36,075 nucleotides of DNA, taken from contig DATKUY010000010.1 of the NCBI GenBank assembly GCA_035530375.1, forward strand, positions 1 through 36,075. Reading direction: 5' to 3'. The notes below the pieces were generated by a model, which worked only from the letters and a program-made list of their open reading frames with translations, did no database searches and was not told the origin of the DNA. The position numbers and the translations under genes are program-made. The stretch is from Sulfuricella sp035530375. GTDB lineage: Bacteria > Pseudomonadota > Gammaproteobacteria > Burkholderiales > Sulfuricellaceae. Positions 16,368-24,956 of the stretch are shown here, piece by piece (the first letter of the stretch is position 1; the number at the start of each line of letters is the position of its first letter).

Positions 16368-16874
16368 CTAAATTTTTCTTGAGTCTTGTGTTTTCAGCGC
16401 GGCCAGAGCGCTAAAAGCGTTTTGTTTGACAGTTTTCGTCTGGCCGAAATTTCCGCCCGCCTGGCAGTCTTCCGGGGAATGCATGGGCGCCATCGGCAAA
16501 TCCAGCAACACCTCGTCTTCAACCAGCGCCAGTACATCCATATTCGGATCGGCCTTGATTGCATCGGTCAGACCGTGCTCTGCTGCCAAATCCGGATCAT
16601 GTTCAACCAATTCCAGTTCGGAATCCAGGCTGACAGGATAACTAAAGGCACCAAGGCAGCGCTGACATCGGAGTTGCAACACACCTTTAATAATGCAAGT
16701 CAGAAAAAACTTGCCGTCACCATCGCGTTTGCCGGTTAAGGTGTACTCCAATGCGCCGCTGTTCGAAAACAGCAAATCCCGCAAACGGTCCAAGCTTTCA
16801 ACCTGCACTTTGCCATGTAGCGACTCGCTGTTACGCGCAAACTCGATGCTGTTAATGATGACCTGTTCAGGCAT
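16368..16874 (-). CDS. yceD: YceD/DUF177 protein, 23S rRNA accumulation factor family
   Basis: A 168-residue protein of the YceD (DUF177) family. It begins MPEQVIINSIEFARNSESLHGKVQVESLDRL, as in relatives, and has the conserved CQRCLG motif and the ELVEHD...LALVEDEVLLDLPMAPMH region. Its exact role is unsettled; the E. coli protein affects 23S rRNA levels, and the plant relative helps 23S processing. It always sits before rpmF. No Shine-Dalgarno is visible and a good promoter is so close that the transcript would start about three bases before the ATG. This gene heads the leftward fab train. Confidence 0.93.
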   Translation of the reverse strand: MPEQVIINSIEFARNSESLHGKVQVESLDRLRDLLFSNSGALEYTLTGKRDGDGKFFLTCIIKGVLQLRCQRCLGAFSYPVSLDSELELVEHDPDLAAEHGLTDAIKADPNMDVLALVEDEVLLDLPMAPMHSPEDCQAGGNFGQTKTVKQNAFSALAALKTQDSRKI

Positions 16875-16883
16875 AAGGCGCGC

Positions 16884-16912
16884 ATGATATAATTTTTAAT
16901 GTTGGCTGTCAA
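16884..16912 (-). promoter_or_regulatory. sigma-70 promoter for the yceD-rpmF-plsX-fab operon
   Basis: On the minus strand TTGACA (16907-16912, perfect) and TATCAT (16884-16889, five of six) are 17 bases apart. The start point would be near 16877, three bases before the yceD ATG at 16874. It is one of the best promoter matches in the window. Confidence 0.75.
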
Positions 16913-17102
16913 AAAAACAGGCATTCTTTACCGAATATAGCGCATTGAAGAATACCAAATTTTTCTTGGCAATGGCGCCGGCATCAGGAACGCAGATTCC
17001 TTGAAAAAGCTGTGCGTTTTCTTCGCAACTGTATTTTGCGTACGGCTGCATCCTATATTATGAAGCCCGGTATGTTAATCCAAATCGCAGACAGGCTCCC
17101 GC

Positions 17103-18521
17103 GTGATTAAAAAAATCCTCATTGCCAATCGAGGCGAAATCGCAGTCCGTATCGTGCGCGCGTGCTCCGAAATGGGAGTCAAGTCGGTCGCCATTTATAC
17201 CGATGCCGACCGCCATGCGTTGCACGTCAAAAAGGCCGATGAATCTTACAATATTGGCTCCGACCCCGTCATCGGCTATCTTAACGCACATAATATCGTG
17301 AATCTGGCGGTTGCTGCGGGATGCGACGCACTCCACCCTGGCTATGGCTTTCTGTCTGAAAACCCGGTGCTGGCAGAAATCTGCGCCAAGCGCGGCATCA
17401 AGTTCATCGGCCCGTCTCCCCGGATCATTCATCGGATGGGTGACAAGGTACAGGCTCGCCAGGCGATGATCGATGCCGGCGTACCTGTGGTGCCGGGGAG
17501 CGAAGGCAATCTTGCCAATATCCGACAGGCACGGGATCTGGCCGCCAAGATTGGCTATCCTGTAATGCTGAAAGCCACCAATGGCGGGGGTGGGCGCGGC
17601 ATTCGGCGTTGCAATAACGAAGAAGAATTGATCAAGAACTACGATCGTGTAATTTCAGAAGCGACAAAGGCATTCGGCAAGCCTGACGTGTTCATGGAAA
17701 AGTGCGTGGTGAACCCGCGCCATATTGAAGTCCAGGTAATGGGCGACAGCTTCGGCAATGTGATCCACCTGTATGAACGCGATTGCTCGATCCAGCGCCG
17801 CAACCAGAAACTGATCGAAATCGCCCCTTCACCGCAACTGTCCCGCGCCCAGCGCGACTACATCGGCAAAATTGCGGTAAAGGCCGCCAAGACGGTGGGC
17901 TACGAAAATGCCGGCACGGTGGAATTCCTGCTTGACGCCGACAACCAGTTCTTCTTCATGGAGATGAACACGCGCCTGCAAGTGGAGCATACCATTACGG
18001 AAACGATCACCGGCATCGACATCGTTCAGGAGCAGATCCGCATTGCCAGTGGCTTGCCGCTACAATACAAACAGGAAGATATCAGTTATCGAGGTTTCGC
18101 CATGGAATTTCGCATCAATGCGGAAGACCCGAAAAATGATTTCCTGCCCAGTTTTGGCCGCATCACCCGCTACTATGCGCCCGGCGGCCCCGGTGTACGC
18201 ACCGATGCAGCCATGTATACCGGCTACGTGATTCCCCCCTACTATGATTCAATGTGCGCCAAGCTCACTGTCTGGAGCCTGACTTGGGAAGGCGTGGTGG
18301 AACGTGGAAAGCGCGCTCTGAACGACATGGTGGTCTATGGCGTAAAAACCACCAAACCCTATTACATCGAAATTTTGAAGCATCCGGAGTTTCGCAACCG
18401 GAAATTCGATACCAGTTTCGTGGAAACCCATCCGGAACTGACGAATTATTCGGTCAGCCGTCCCAAGGAATCCCTGGCGGCAGCCATTGCAGCAGCTATC
18501 GCAGCCCATATGGGACTTTAA
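17103..18521 (+). CDS. pycA: pyruvate carboxylase subunit A (biotin carboxylase)
   Basis: A 472-residue ATP-grasp enzyme that carboxylates biotin. It starts with GTG as MIKKILIANRGEIAVRIVRACSEMG and shows the biotin carboxylase signatures: HPGYGFLSEN, the glycine-rich ATP loop KATNGGGGRGIRR, EVQVMGD, ERDCSIQRRNQK and the active-site MEMNTRLQVEHTITETITG. AccC of acetyl-CoA carboxylase has the same domain, but the next gene supplies the carboxyltransferase and biotin carrier for pyruvate, so this is best read as PycA. The 228-base gap before it is the divergent promoter region with yceD; TATATT near 17054 may be a -10 box. Confidence 0.9.
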   Translation: MIKKILIANRGEIAVRIVRACSEMGVKSVAIYTDADRHALHVKKADESYNIGSDPVIGYLNAHNIVNLAVAAGCDALHPGYGFLSENPVLAEICAKRGIKFIGPSPRIIHRMGDKVQARQAMIDAGVPVVPGSEGNLANIRQARDLAAKIGYPVMLKATNGGGGRGIRRCNNEEELIKNYDRVISEATKAFGKPDVFMEKCVVNPRHIEVQVMGDSFGNVIHLYERDCSIQRRNQKLIEIAPSPQLSRAQRDYIGKIAVKAAKTVGYENAGTVEFLLDADNQFFFMEMNTRLQVEHTITETITGIDIVQEQIRIASGLPLQYKQEDISYRGFAMEFRINAEDPKNDFLPSFGRITRYYAPGGPGVRTDAAMYTGYVIPPYYDSMCAKLTVWSLTWEGVVERGKRALNDMVVYGVKTTKPYYIEILKHPEFRNRKFDTSFVETHPELTNYSVSRPKESLAAAIAAAIAAHMGL

Positions 18522-18557
18522 CTTCAACTCGATTCAAGTATTTTAGGATTTTAAAGC

Positions 18558-20423
18558 ATGGCTAAAGTTTTCATTAGCGATCTGGTTTTGCGCGACGGAC
18601 ACCAATCCCTGATTGCGACCCGCATGCGCACCGAAGATATGTTGCCGATCTGCGCCAAGCTGGATAGCGTGGGATTCTGGTCGCTGGAGGCATGGGGAGG
18701 CGCAACCTTCGACGCCTGCGTGCGTTTCCTGCGCGAAGACCCGTGGGACCGCCTGAAGAAGCTGCGCAAGGCACTGCCCAATACCCGCATCCAGATGTTG
18801 CTTCGCGGGCAGAACCTGCTCGGCTACCGCAACTACTCCGATGATGTGGTGCGCGCTTTCGTCAAGAAATGCGCGGATAACGGCGTCGACGTGTTCCGTA
18901 TTTTTGATGCCATGAACGATTTGCGTAATTTGCGCGTCTCCATTGAGGCGGTCAAAGCCAGCGGTAAAATTGCAGAAGGCGCAATCAGCTACACGACCAG
19001 CCCGGTGCACAACATCCCCTATTTCGTCGAGCTGGCCAAGGAATTTGAAGCGATGGGCTGCGACACCTTGGCGATCAAGGATATGGCCGGTCTGCTTACC
19101 CCCGCAATCACAGCGGAACTGGTCAAAGCGATCAAGTCTGCGGTCAAGATGCCGATCCACATGCACAGCCACGCCACTTCAGGCTTGTCGGCGATGTGCT
19201 TTCTGCGCGCAGTGGAAAACGGCGCGACCATACTCGACACCTGCAATTCCGCCTTCGGCGAGGGCGCCAGCCATACTTCCACGGAAAGTATGGTCGCCGC
19301 GCTGGCCGGCACCGAATACGATACCGGCTTGAGTTTGCCATTGCTGCAGGAAATTACCTCCTATTTTCGTGAAACGCGCAAGAAATACTGGCAGTTCGAA
19401 AGCGCCTTCACTGGCGTGGATACGCGGGTTCTGGTCAATCAGGTCCCCGGCGGCATGATCTCCAATCTGTCCAACCAACTGAAGGAACAGGGCGCGTTGG
19501 ACAAAATGGATCAAGTGCTGGCTGAAATCCCTCGCGTTCGCGAAGATATGGGCTTCCCGCCGCTGGTAACCCCCACTTCCCAGATTGTCGGAACCCAGGC
19601 TGTTCTGAATGTACTGACCGGCCAGCGCTACAAGTCCGTCACCACCGAGGTGAAAAATTACCTGCAAGGCCGTTACGGCAAGCCGCCCGGCGAAGTTAAC
19701 TCGGAAGTGCGCAGCATCGCCATCGGCAATGCGGCAGTTATTACCTGCCGCCCCGCCGACCAGTTGGAAGATGAAATGGAAAGGATTCATAGCGAGATCA
19801 GCGGCATCGCCAAGAGTGAGGAAGATGTGCTGACTTATGCCATGTTTCCTGAACTGGCGCGCGCCTTCCTGCAAGAACGTGCCGCTGGTACGCTCAAGCC
19901 TGAGCAACTCCTGCCTGTTGGTGCCAACCTTTCCTGTGGCCCCTTCTACGCACCGAACGAGTTCAACGTTACGATACACGGTGAAACTTACCATATCCAC
20001 ATCGCCGGCTCCGGCCACCCCGGCGAGGAACAGCGTGCATTCTTCGTTTCCGTAGATGGCGTGTCGGAAGAGCTGATTGTCGAAGCCCTCAATGAAGTGG
20101 AAGTATTCGGAGGCATGGGAGGCGTGGTCGCGGGCGGTAGCAGTAAGGCTAAAATCAGTGAAGGCGGCAAAAGTACCGGCGGAAAGCGGCCGCGCCCCTC
20201 CCGTCAGGGTCATGTCACTACCGCCATGCCGGGTACCATCGTGGATGTTCTGGTCGAACCCGGCAAAATGGTCAAGGCGGGCGACCCGGTGCTGGTGATC
20301 GAGGCGATGAAAATGGAAAATGAGGTGCAGGCTCCAATCAGCGGCACTGTAATCAACGTTTATATTACCAAGGGCGATAGCGTTACGCCCGATGAAGCGC
20401 TGGTGGAAATTCAACCGGAATAA
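18558..20423 (+). CDS. pycB: pyruvate carboxylase subunit B (carboxyltransferase + biotin carrier)
   Basis: A 621-residue protein. The first part is a DRE-TIM-like carboxyltransferase (MAKVFISDLVLRDGHQSLIATRMRTEDML, LRGQNLLGYRNYSDDVV, HMHSHATSG as metal-binding HxH). The end is a biotinyl domain with the biotin lysine at about 585 in VIEAMKMENEVQAPI. A Gly/Lys/Ser-rich linker (about 530-550) joins them. The same architecture occurs in oxaloacetate decarboxylase alpha, but no membrane beta or gamma subunit gene is near and a biotin carboxylase gene is 36 bases upstream, so an anaplerotic ATP-driven two-subunit pyruvate carboxylase (pyruvate to oxaloacetate) is the better reading. Confidence 0.9.
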   Translation: MAKVFISDLVLRDGHQSLIATRMRTEDMLPICAKLDSVGFWSLEAWGGATFDACVRFLREDPWDRLKKLRKALPNTRIQMLLRGQNLLGYRNYSDDVVRAFVKKCADNGVDVFRIFDAMNDLRNLRVSIEAVKASGKIAEGAISYTTSPVHNIPYFVELAKEFEAMGCDTLAIKDMAGLLTPAITAELVKAIKSAVKMPIHMHSHATSGLSAMCFLRAVENGATILDTCNSAFGEGASHTSTESMVAALAGTEYDTGLSLPLLQEITSYFRETRKKYWQFESAFTGVDTRVLVNQVPGGMISNLSNQLKEQGALDKMDQVLAEIPRVREDMGFPPLVTPTSQIVGTQAVLNVLTGQRYKSVTTEVKNYLQGRYGKPPGEVNSEVRSIAIGNAAVITCRPADQLEDEMERIHSEISGIAKSEEDVLTYAMFPELARAFLQERAAGTLKPEQLLPVGANLSCGPFYAPNEFNVTIHGETYHIHIAGSGHPGEEQRAFFVSVDGVSEELIVEALNEVEVFGGMGGVVAGGSSKAKISEGGKSTGGKRPRPSRQGHVTTAMPGTIVDVLVEPGKMVKAGDPVLVIEAMKMENEVQAPISGTVINVYITKGDSVTPDEALVEIQPE

Positions 20424-20453
20424 AATCAGGCTGCATCTCTCAGGACTCAGGAT

Positions 20454-21029
20454 TTGAAACTTATTTTAGCCTCCACCTCGCCATATCGACGAGAGCTTTT
20501 GTCGCGCCTCAAAATTCCGTTCGAAGTTTGTTTGCCGGAAGTTGACGAAACTCCCTTGCCGGGCGAAGCGCCGGAGCAGACCGCCTACCGTCTGGCGATT
20601 GCCAAGGCTCAATCCCCGGCCAAGGATTTTCCCGATGCGCTGATTATCGGCTCCGACCAGGTCGCCACGCTCGACGGCCTGCAACTCGGTAAACCCCATA
20701 CTCACGACAATGCCGTCCGGCAGCTTGCCATGATGCGTGGCCGTAGCGTGATATTCCATACCGCGCTATGTCTTTACAACAGCCGCACCGGCAATACCCA
20801 AGCCAGAGAGATACCTTTTACGGTGCATTTCCGAAATTTGAGCGATGCGCAGATCGAAAGCTATCTCACCAAGGAGCAGCCTTACAACTGTGCCGGTAGC
20901 GCCAAATCGGAAGGCTTGGGTATCGCGCTGATCGAACGGATGGAAGGGGATGATCCCAATGCCCTGATCGGATTGCCACTGATCGCCTTGATTGAAATGC
21001 TCAATAATGAAGGCATGCCGGTAATATAA
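20454..21029 (+). CDS. yceF: Maf family nucleotide pyrophosphatase, YceF type (7-methyl-GTP)
   Basis: A 191-residue protein starting with TTG at 20454 as MKLILASTSPYRRELLSRL. The frame has no ATG in a sensible place, and the family N-terminus begins exactly here. It closely follows E. coli YceF: PEVDETPLPGE, LIIGSDQVATLDG, CAGSAKSEGLGIALIERMEG and NALIGLPLIAL. Proteins of this branch cleave 7-methyl-GTP and protect against modified nucleotides. Elsewhere yceF lies beside yceD; here it follows pycB by 30 bases. It directly abuts the next gene. Confidence 0.93.
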   Translation: MKLILASTSPYRRELLSRLKIPFEVCLPEVDETPLPGEAPEQTAYRLAIAKAQSPAKDFPDALIIGSDQVATLDGLQLGKPHTHDNAVRQLAMMRGRSVIFHTALCLYNSRTGNTQAREIPFTVHFRNLSDAQIESYLTKEQPYNCAGSAKSEGLGIALIERMEGDDPNALIGLPLIALIEMLNNEGMPVI

Positions 21030-21749
21030 ATGGCCACCGGCATACTCTACTTGATCCCGACCACCTTGGGCGAAAGTCCACTTTCCTTGGTCATTCCTGA
21101 GCAAGTTCAGAAAATTGCGGCTGGGTTGACAGTCTTTGTCGCGGAAAATCCCAAGACTGCTCGCCAATATCTGAAGCAACTGGAACTTGCCACACCGCTA
21201 CAGGAAATAGAGATGTTCACTCTGGACAAGCACACCAAACCGGAGCAGTTGGCGCAATTTCTCCAACCCGCGCTGGCAGGGAAAGACATTGGCCTGGTGT
21301 CTGAAGCCGGTTGCCCGGCAGTCGCCGACCCTGGCGCTCTGCTGGTGCGTTTGGCACACGAGAGAGGAGTTAGAGTGGTGCCGCTGGTGGGCCCATCCTC
21401 CATTCTGCTGGCATTGATGGCTTCAGGAATGAACGGCCAGGCCTTCGCATTTCACGGCTACCTTCCGATCCAGAAGGTAGAACGCGGCAAGAAAATAGCG
21501 GGGCTGGAGAAAGAATCAATGTTCAGGGACCAGACCCAGATTTTTATCGAAACGCCTTACCGCAACCAGTCGCTGCTTGAAGACATTATTCAGGCTTGCG
21601 AACCCGACACCGAGCTGTGTATCGCCACCGACATCACTTTGGTCAGCGAACGCATCGAAACCAGAAACATCGCGGAATGGCGCAGAAAATTGCCCGACAT
21701 CAACAAGAAACCGACGATTTTCCTGCTATACAGGCCACGTTCAGGGTAA
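21030..21749 (+). CDS. SAM-dependent tetrapyrrole-methylase-fold protein, RsmI-like
   Basis: A 239-residue methyltransferase of the tetrapyrrole methylase / RsmI superfamily. It starts ATGILYLIPTTLGESP (compare the LYVVATPIGN start of RsmI) and has DIGLVSEAGCPAVADPGALLVRLAHERGVRVVPLVGPSSILLALMASG, the SAM-binding core, and FIETPYRNQSLLEDI. RsmI 2'-O-methylates C1402 of 16S rRNA, but this protein differs at the N-terminus and is shorter, so it is more likely the paralogue often found beside maf; its substrate is not known. It begins right after the yceF stop and overlaps the convergent rof end by 9 bases. Confidence 0.85.
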   Translation: MATGILYLIPTTLGESPLSLVIPEQVQKIAAGLTVFVAENPKTARQYLKQLELATPLQEIEMFTLDKHTKPEQLAQFLQPALAGKDIGLVSEAGCPAVADPGALLVRLAHERGVRVVPLVGPSSILLALMASGMNGQAFAFHGYLPIQKVERGKKIAGLEKESMFRDQTQIFIETPYRNQSLLEDIIQACEPDTELCIATDITLVSERIETRNIAEWRRKLPDINKKPTIFLLYRPRSG

Positions 21750-21971
21750 GATTTCCTTGAAGAAGGCAATCCGGTCGAGACGGATTTCCTCCTCGCTGCC
21801 GTCCTCACGGCGAAATTTCAGCCATTCCGCTCCGTTACGGGTAGCCACATCGAGCGGCAGCACACGAACCCGCTGGCCGGAATACTCCAGCATCAACGGT
21901 ATCCTGCGCAGCACGCTGAATTCCAGGCGTTCATGCGAAACACAGGCTATCGGCTGGTAATCCGGTTCCAT
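21741..21971 (-). CDS. rof: Rof-like protein, possible Rho-binding antiterminator
   Basis: A 76-residue protein. Its pattern matches Rof/YaeO: YQPIACVSHERLEF at the N-terminus, an R-G-x-E-W-L segment in the middle and EEIRLDRIAFFKE at the end, in the same order as the E. coli protein (Y-PI-C-D, LE, D--R--E-L, E-LRLDKI). Rof binds Rho and blocks it from loading on RNA. I recognise this from memory of the family, and identity is modest, so the call is tentative. It lies two bases after sppA on the same strand and ends inside the convergent methylase gene. Confidence 0.65.
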   Translation of the reverse strand: MEPDYQPIACVSHERLEFSVLRRIPLMLEYSGQRVRVLPLDVATRNGAEWLKFRREDGSEEEIRLDRIAFFKEILP

Positions 21972-21973
21972 GG

Positions 21974-22915
21974 CTAGCGCAAGCTCATGCCGCCTTTGGC
22001 CAGCGGATTGATGGCGCTTGCCGTGGCTGCGCCAAACTTCTTGGCAAAGCGCTCTGCAATTCCTTCCTGAGGCGTAAAATCAACGATTTCATCGGCCTTG
22101 ATCACTTCCCGCGCCACATAATCGGCGCTGCCAAGCGCATCGGCCAAACCGAGCTGGATGCTTTTTTCGCCACTCCAAACCAGGCCGCTGAACATATCCG
22201 GCGTTTCCTTCAGGCGCTTGCCGCGCCCTTGGCGCACCACGGCAATGAACTGCTGGTGGATTTCATTCAGCATTTTCTGGGCATATTCCTTCTGGCTGGC
22301 GCTGACTGGCGAAAAAGGATCGAGAAATCCCTTGTTCTCCCCTGCCGTCAGCAGGCGGCGTTCGACACCCAGTTTTTCCATGGTGCCGGTAAAACCGAAG
22401 CCATCCATCAATACCCCGATGGAACCGACGATGCTGGCCTTGTCGACAAAGATTTTGTCGGCCGCCACTGCGGCATAATAGCCCCCGGAAGCGCAAATAT
22501 CCTCCACTACCGCATAAAGAGGGATTTTCGGATATTTCGTGCGCAAACGTCGGATTTCGTCGTTAATATAACCAGCTTGCACTGGGCTGCCGCCCGGACT
22601 GTTGATCAGTAGAATGACCCCCAAGGTGCCCTTGTCCTTGAATGCTTCCCGTAGCCCGCCGATCACCCTGTCAGCATCCGTATCGCCACCGCTGGCGATC
22701 ACGCCGCGCAGTTCCACCAATGCGGTGTGCTTGCCGGAAAGAGGTGTCTCGCCCTTGTTAAACCAGCCCACAACGGCAAATAGCAATATGGACAAAAATA
22801 TCAGAGTCAGAAACCGGAAAAAAATCGACCACTGCCGCGACCTGCGTTGTTCCTGCAAGGCGGACAATGCCAGTTTCTCCAAGACTTGCCGCTCCCAGTT
22901 TTCAGGGTCAGCCAT
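21974..22915 (-). CDS. sppA: signal peptide peptidase SppA, S49 family
   Basis: A 313-residue serine protease anchored by one N-terminal membrane segment (FFRFLTLIFLSILLFAVVGWF, about 28-48). It is the short single-domain form. The nucleophile serine is in EDICASGGYYAAVAADKIFVDK, and the general-base lysine lies about 50 residues later in the SIVGSIGVLMDGFGFTGTMEKLGVERRLLTAGENKGFLDPFSP stretch. It is expected to digest signal peptides and other membrane fragments. It follows gph by 49 bases in a leftward rluC-gph-sppA-rof set. Confidence 0.93.
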   Translation of the reverse strand: MADPENWERQVLEKLALSALQEQRRSRQWSIFFRFLTLIFLSILLFAVVGWFNKGETPLSGKHTALVELRGVIASGGDTDADRVIGGLREAFKDKGTLGVILLINSPGGSPVQAGYINDEIRRLRTKYPKIPLYAVVEDICASGGYYAAVAADKIFVDKASIVGSIGVLMDGFGFTGTMEKLGVERRLLTAGENKGFLDPFSPVSASQKEYAQKMLNEIHQQFIAVVRQGRGKRLKETPDMFSGLVWSGEKSIQLGLADALGSADYVAREVIKADEIVDFTPQEGIAERFAKKFGAATASAINPLAKGGMSLR

Positions 22916-22964
22916 AATTATCCTTTCAGTCTGTAAATAATTTTATATATAACACTAGCATTAT

Positions 22965-23621
22965 TCAGGCATGGGCGCTCAGCCATCGGCTCAACTCGCC
23001 AAAATTCTCGACGCAGACGAGCGGTGATAAAGCCTTCAGGCTATCCCGCGGATGTGCACCATAGCACACACCGATGGCCGAAACACCGGCATTGTCGGCC
23101 ATCAGCAAATCATGACTGGTGTCGCCGATCATCAGGGTTTTTGCCGGAGACACCCCGAATTCGGCCATGAGTTCCAGTAACATACAGGGATGGGGTTTGG
23201 AAAAGCATTCGTCAGCGCAACGTGAGCTGTGGAAGTATTTTCCCAGCCCGGTACATTCCAGAACGCTGTCTAGGCCGCGCCTGCCCTTGCCGGTGGCCAC
23301 GGCGAGCAGGAAGCCCTCCTCGTGAAGGGCGGCGATAGTCTCGGCTACGCCGCCAAAAAGTGGGATTTCCATATCCCGCGACAAATAATGATGACGATAG
23401 CGATCCACCAGTGCTCCATAGTCGGAGCGGGGCAAATCGGGAAACAGTGCGGCAATCGCTTCGTTCAGGCCCAGGCCGATGATGTGACGCGCCTCGTTTT
23501 CGCCTGGCACTGACAACCCCATGTCACGGCTAGCAGCCTGAATCGAATAACTGATGGCCCCGGCTGAATCCATCAGTGTGCCATCCCAGTCGAAAACCAG
23601 TAAATCGAATTGCTTGGGCAT
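22965..23621 (-). CDS. HAD-family phosphatase, phosphoglycolate phosphatase type
   Basis: A 218-residue HAD subfamily IA hydrolase. The four HAD motifs are visible: DWDGTLMDS (nucleophile and acid aspartates), VATGKG, the lysine in FSKPHPCMLLELM, and MIGDTSHDLLMADNAGVSAIGV. Gph and related phosphatases share this layout, and in betaproteobacteria a gene of this kind commonly follows rluC, so a housekeeping phosphatase is likely; the substrate cannot be read from the sequence. It starts four bases after the rluC stop (3-base gap). Confidence 0.9.
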   Translation of the reverse strand: MPKQFDLLVFDWDGTLMDSAGAISYSIQAASRDMGLSVPGENEARHIIGLGLNEAIAALFPDLPRSDYGALVDRYRHHYLSRDMEIPLFGGVAETIAALHEEGFLLAVATGKGRRGLDSVLECTGLGKYFHSSRCADECFSKPHPCMLLELMAEFGVSPAKTLMIGDTSHDLLMADNAGVSAIGVCYGAHPRDSLKALSPLVCVENFGELSRWLSAHA

Positions 23622-23624
23622 ACC

Positions 23625-24581
23625 TTAACTCACTTCAACGTCCAAATGCTTCAAAAACGACTCCAGACCATCCGGTAGCGGCGCCTCCAGGGTAAGTTTT
23701 TCGCCCGTGAGCGGGTGTTTGAACGTCAGCCTGAAAGCATGCAGAAACATGCGCTTCAAGCCCCGTTTTTGCAGCTGCTTGTTCAAGGGGAAGTCGCCGT
23801 ATTTATCATCGCCTGCAATGGGAAAGCCCAAATGTGTCAGATGGACGCGGATTTGATGGGTGCGTCCGGTTTTAAGTTCCGCTTCGAGCAAACTGAATTC
23901 GGGCCAAGCTTTTTTCAAGGTAAATATCGTGTGTGCTGTCTGGCCTTCCACGTTCACGCTGACCCTGCGCTCGCCAGAATCGGTTAGATATTTGAGCAAG
24001 GGCAGCTTTACGCTCTGCTTCGCATTCAGCCATCTGCCCTTGACCAACACCAGATAACGTTTTTCCATCTCGCCCTCGCGCATCGCCCTATGCATCTCAG
24101 TCAAGGCGCTGCGTTTTTTCGCCAGCAACAGCACACCGGAAGTTTCCCTGTCCAGTCGGTGAACCAGTTCCAGAAACTTGAACTCCGGATGTTCCATGCG
24201 CATCTGCTCGATCACGCCGCGGCTGATGCCGCTGCCACCATGCACCGCTATACCAGAGGGTTTGTTGATCGCCAGCAGGGCATCGTCCTGATAAAGGATA
24301 TACTGGGAAAGATGCGGAGGGGCCGCAGTCTTTGGTGCCCCGTTATCGTCCGGCCGGGACGAGCGCACCGGAGGAATGCGCAACAAGTCCCCTGATTTCA
24401 GACGGTAGGTGGCATCGACGCGTTTGCTGTTGACTCGTACTTCGCCGCTGCGCAAGATGCGATAGATGTGGCTTTTTGGTACACCTTTGAGGTGTTTGAA
24501 CAGGAAATTATCGATACGCTGGGATTCGCTGCTTTCATCAATGGTGACCCAAGTTACAGATTCTTTGCTTATATTATTCAA
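23625..24581 (-). CDS. rluC: 23S rRNA pseudouridine synthase RluC
   Basis: A 318-residue pseudouridine synthase, the same length as E. coli RluC, which modifies positions 955, 2504 and 2580 of 23S rRNA. An N-terminal S4 RNA-binding domain (RIDNFLFKHLKGVPKSHIYRILRSGEVRVNSKRV, about 22-55) leads to the catalytic domain. The catalytic aspartate is in ELVHRLDRETSGVLLLAK, and the RTHQIRVHLTHLGFPIAGDDKYGD motif follows. The frame opens with TTG at 24581, and no Shine-Dalgarno is visible; no ATG is available before the S4 domain. It is divergent from rne, as usual in this group. Confidence 0.95.
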   Translation of the reverse strand: MNNISKESVTWVTIDESSESQRIDNFLFKHLKGVPKSHIYRILRSGEVRVNSKRVDATYRLKSGDLLRIPPVRSSRPDDNGAPKTAAPPHLSQYILYQDDALLAINKPSGIAVHGGSGISRGVIEQMRMEHPEFKFLELVHRLDRETSGVLLLAKKRSALTEMHRAMREGEMEKRYLVLVKGRWLNAKQSVKLPLLKYLTDSGERRVSVNVEGQTAHTIFTLKKAWPEFSLLEAELKTGRTHQIRVHLTHLGFPIAGDDKYGDFPLNKQLQKRGLKRMFLHAFRLTFKHPLTGEKLTLEAPLPDGLESFLKHLDVEVS

Positions 24582-24956
24582 TTTGCTTATACTTAAACAT
24601 TGCGCTGGGGAATCGGCCGATAAATTCGTCGATTTCAGGACGATTCATGGGCACCAAGATGCAGAATCGATCGTTACCGGCCTGAAAATTTTGTTGGTTA
24701 ATTTCGCTCACCACAACCATAAAGTAGCGATGGTAAACGAATTGCGCGCTCAAAGCACTCGCAGATTTTCAAGTCTCGCTTTCGATAGCGGAACTTAAAT
24801 AACGACAAACTTGCACCTTAAGGCTTGATTTAAATCGTAAATGACTTAATGACTAGAATAGTCCATTCAACTTTATAGTCCGTTCAACTTTACGCCAGCC
24901 AGTCAGCGCAGCGGTTTGTCTCCCCGTGTGAAAAGAGCGCGGGAGAATATAATAAA
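24582..24956. promoter_or_regulatory. rluC-rne divergent intergenic region, long rne leader
   Basis: This 375-base gap has no convincing gene. It should carry both promoters and the 5' leader of rne. I found a tandem 17-bp repeat (24859-24892), a small hairpin GACTA-GAA-TAGTC (24851-24863) and the rne ribosome site GGGAG (24941-24945). TATAAG near 24592 on the minus strand is a possible rluC -10 box. In E. coli the rne leader is the target of RNase E autoregulation; a similar role here is inference. Confidence 0.5.
24859..24892 (+). repeat. two abutting 17-bp direct repeats in the rne leader
   Basis: TAGTCCATTCAACTTTA (24859-24875) is followed directly by TAGTCCGTTCAACTTTA (24876-24892), with a single mismatch. 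The pair is 65 bases before the rne ATG. Confidence 0.9.

Noticed and set aside
19179..20414. Long 411-residue open frame on the minus strand across pycB
   Set aside because: It is a codon-bias shadow of pycB; the product is His/Gln/Gly-rich with no known motif, and pycB has full domain matches.
18558..20423. Sodium-pumping oxaloacetate decarboxylase alpha subunit
   Set aside because: No membrane beta or gamma subunit gene is nearby, and a biotin carboxylase gene precedes it, so pyruvate carboxylase B fits better.
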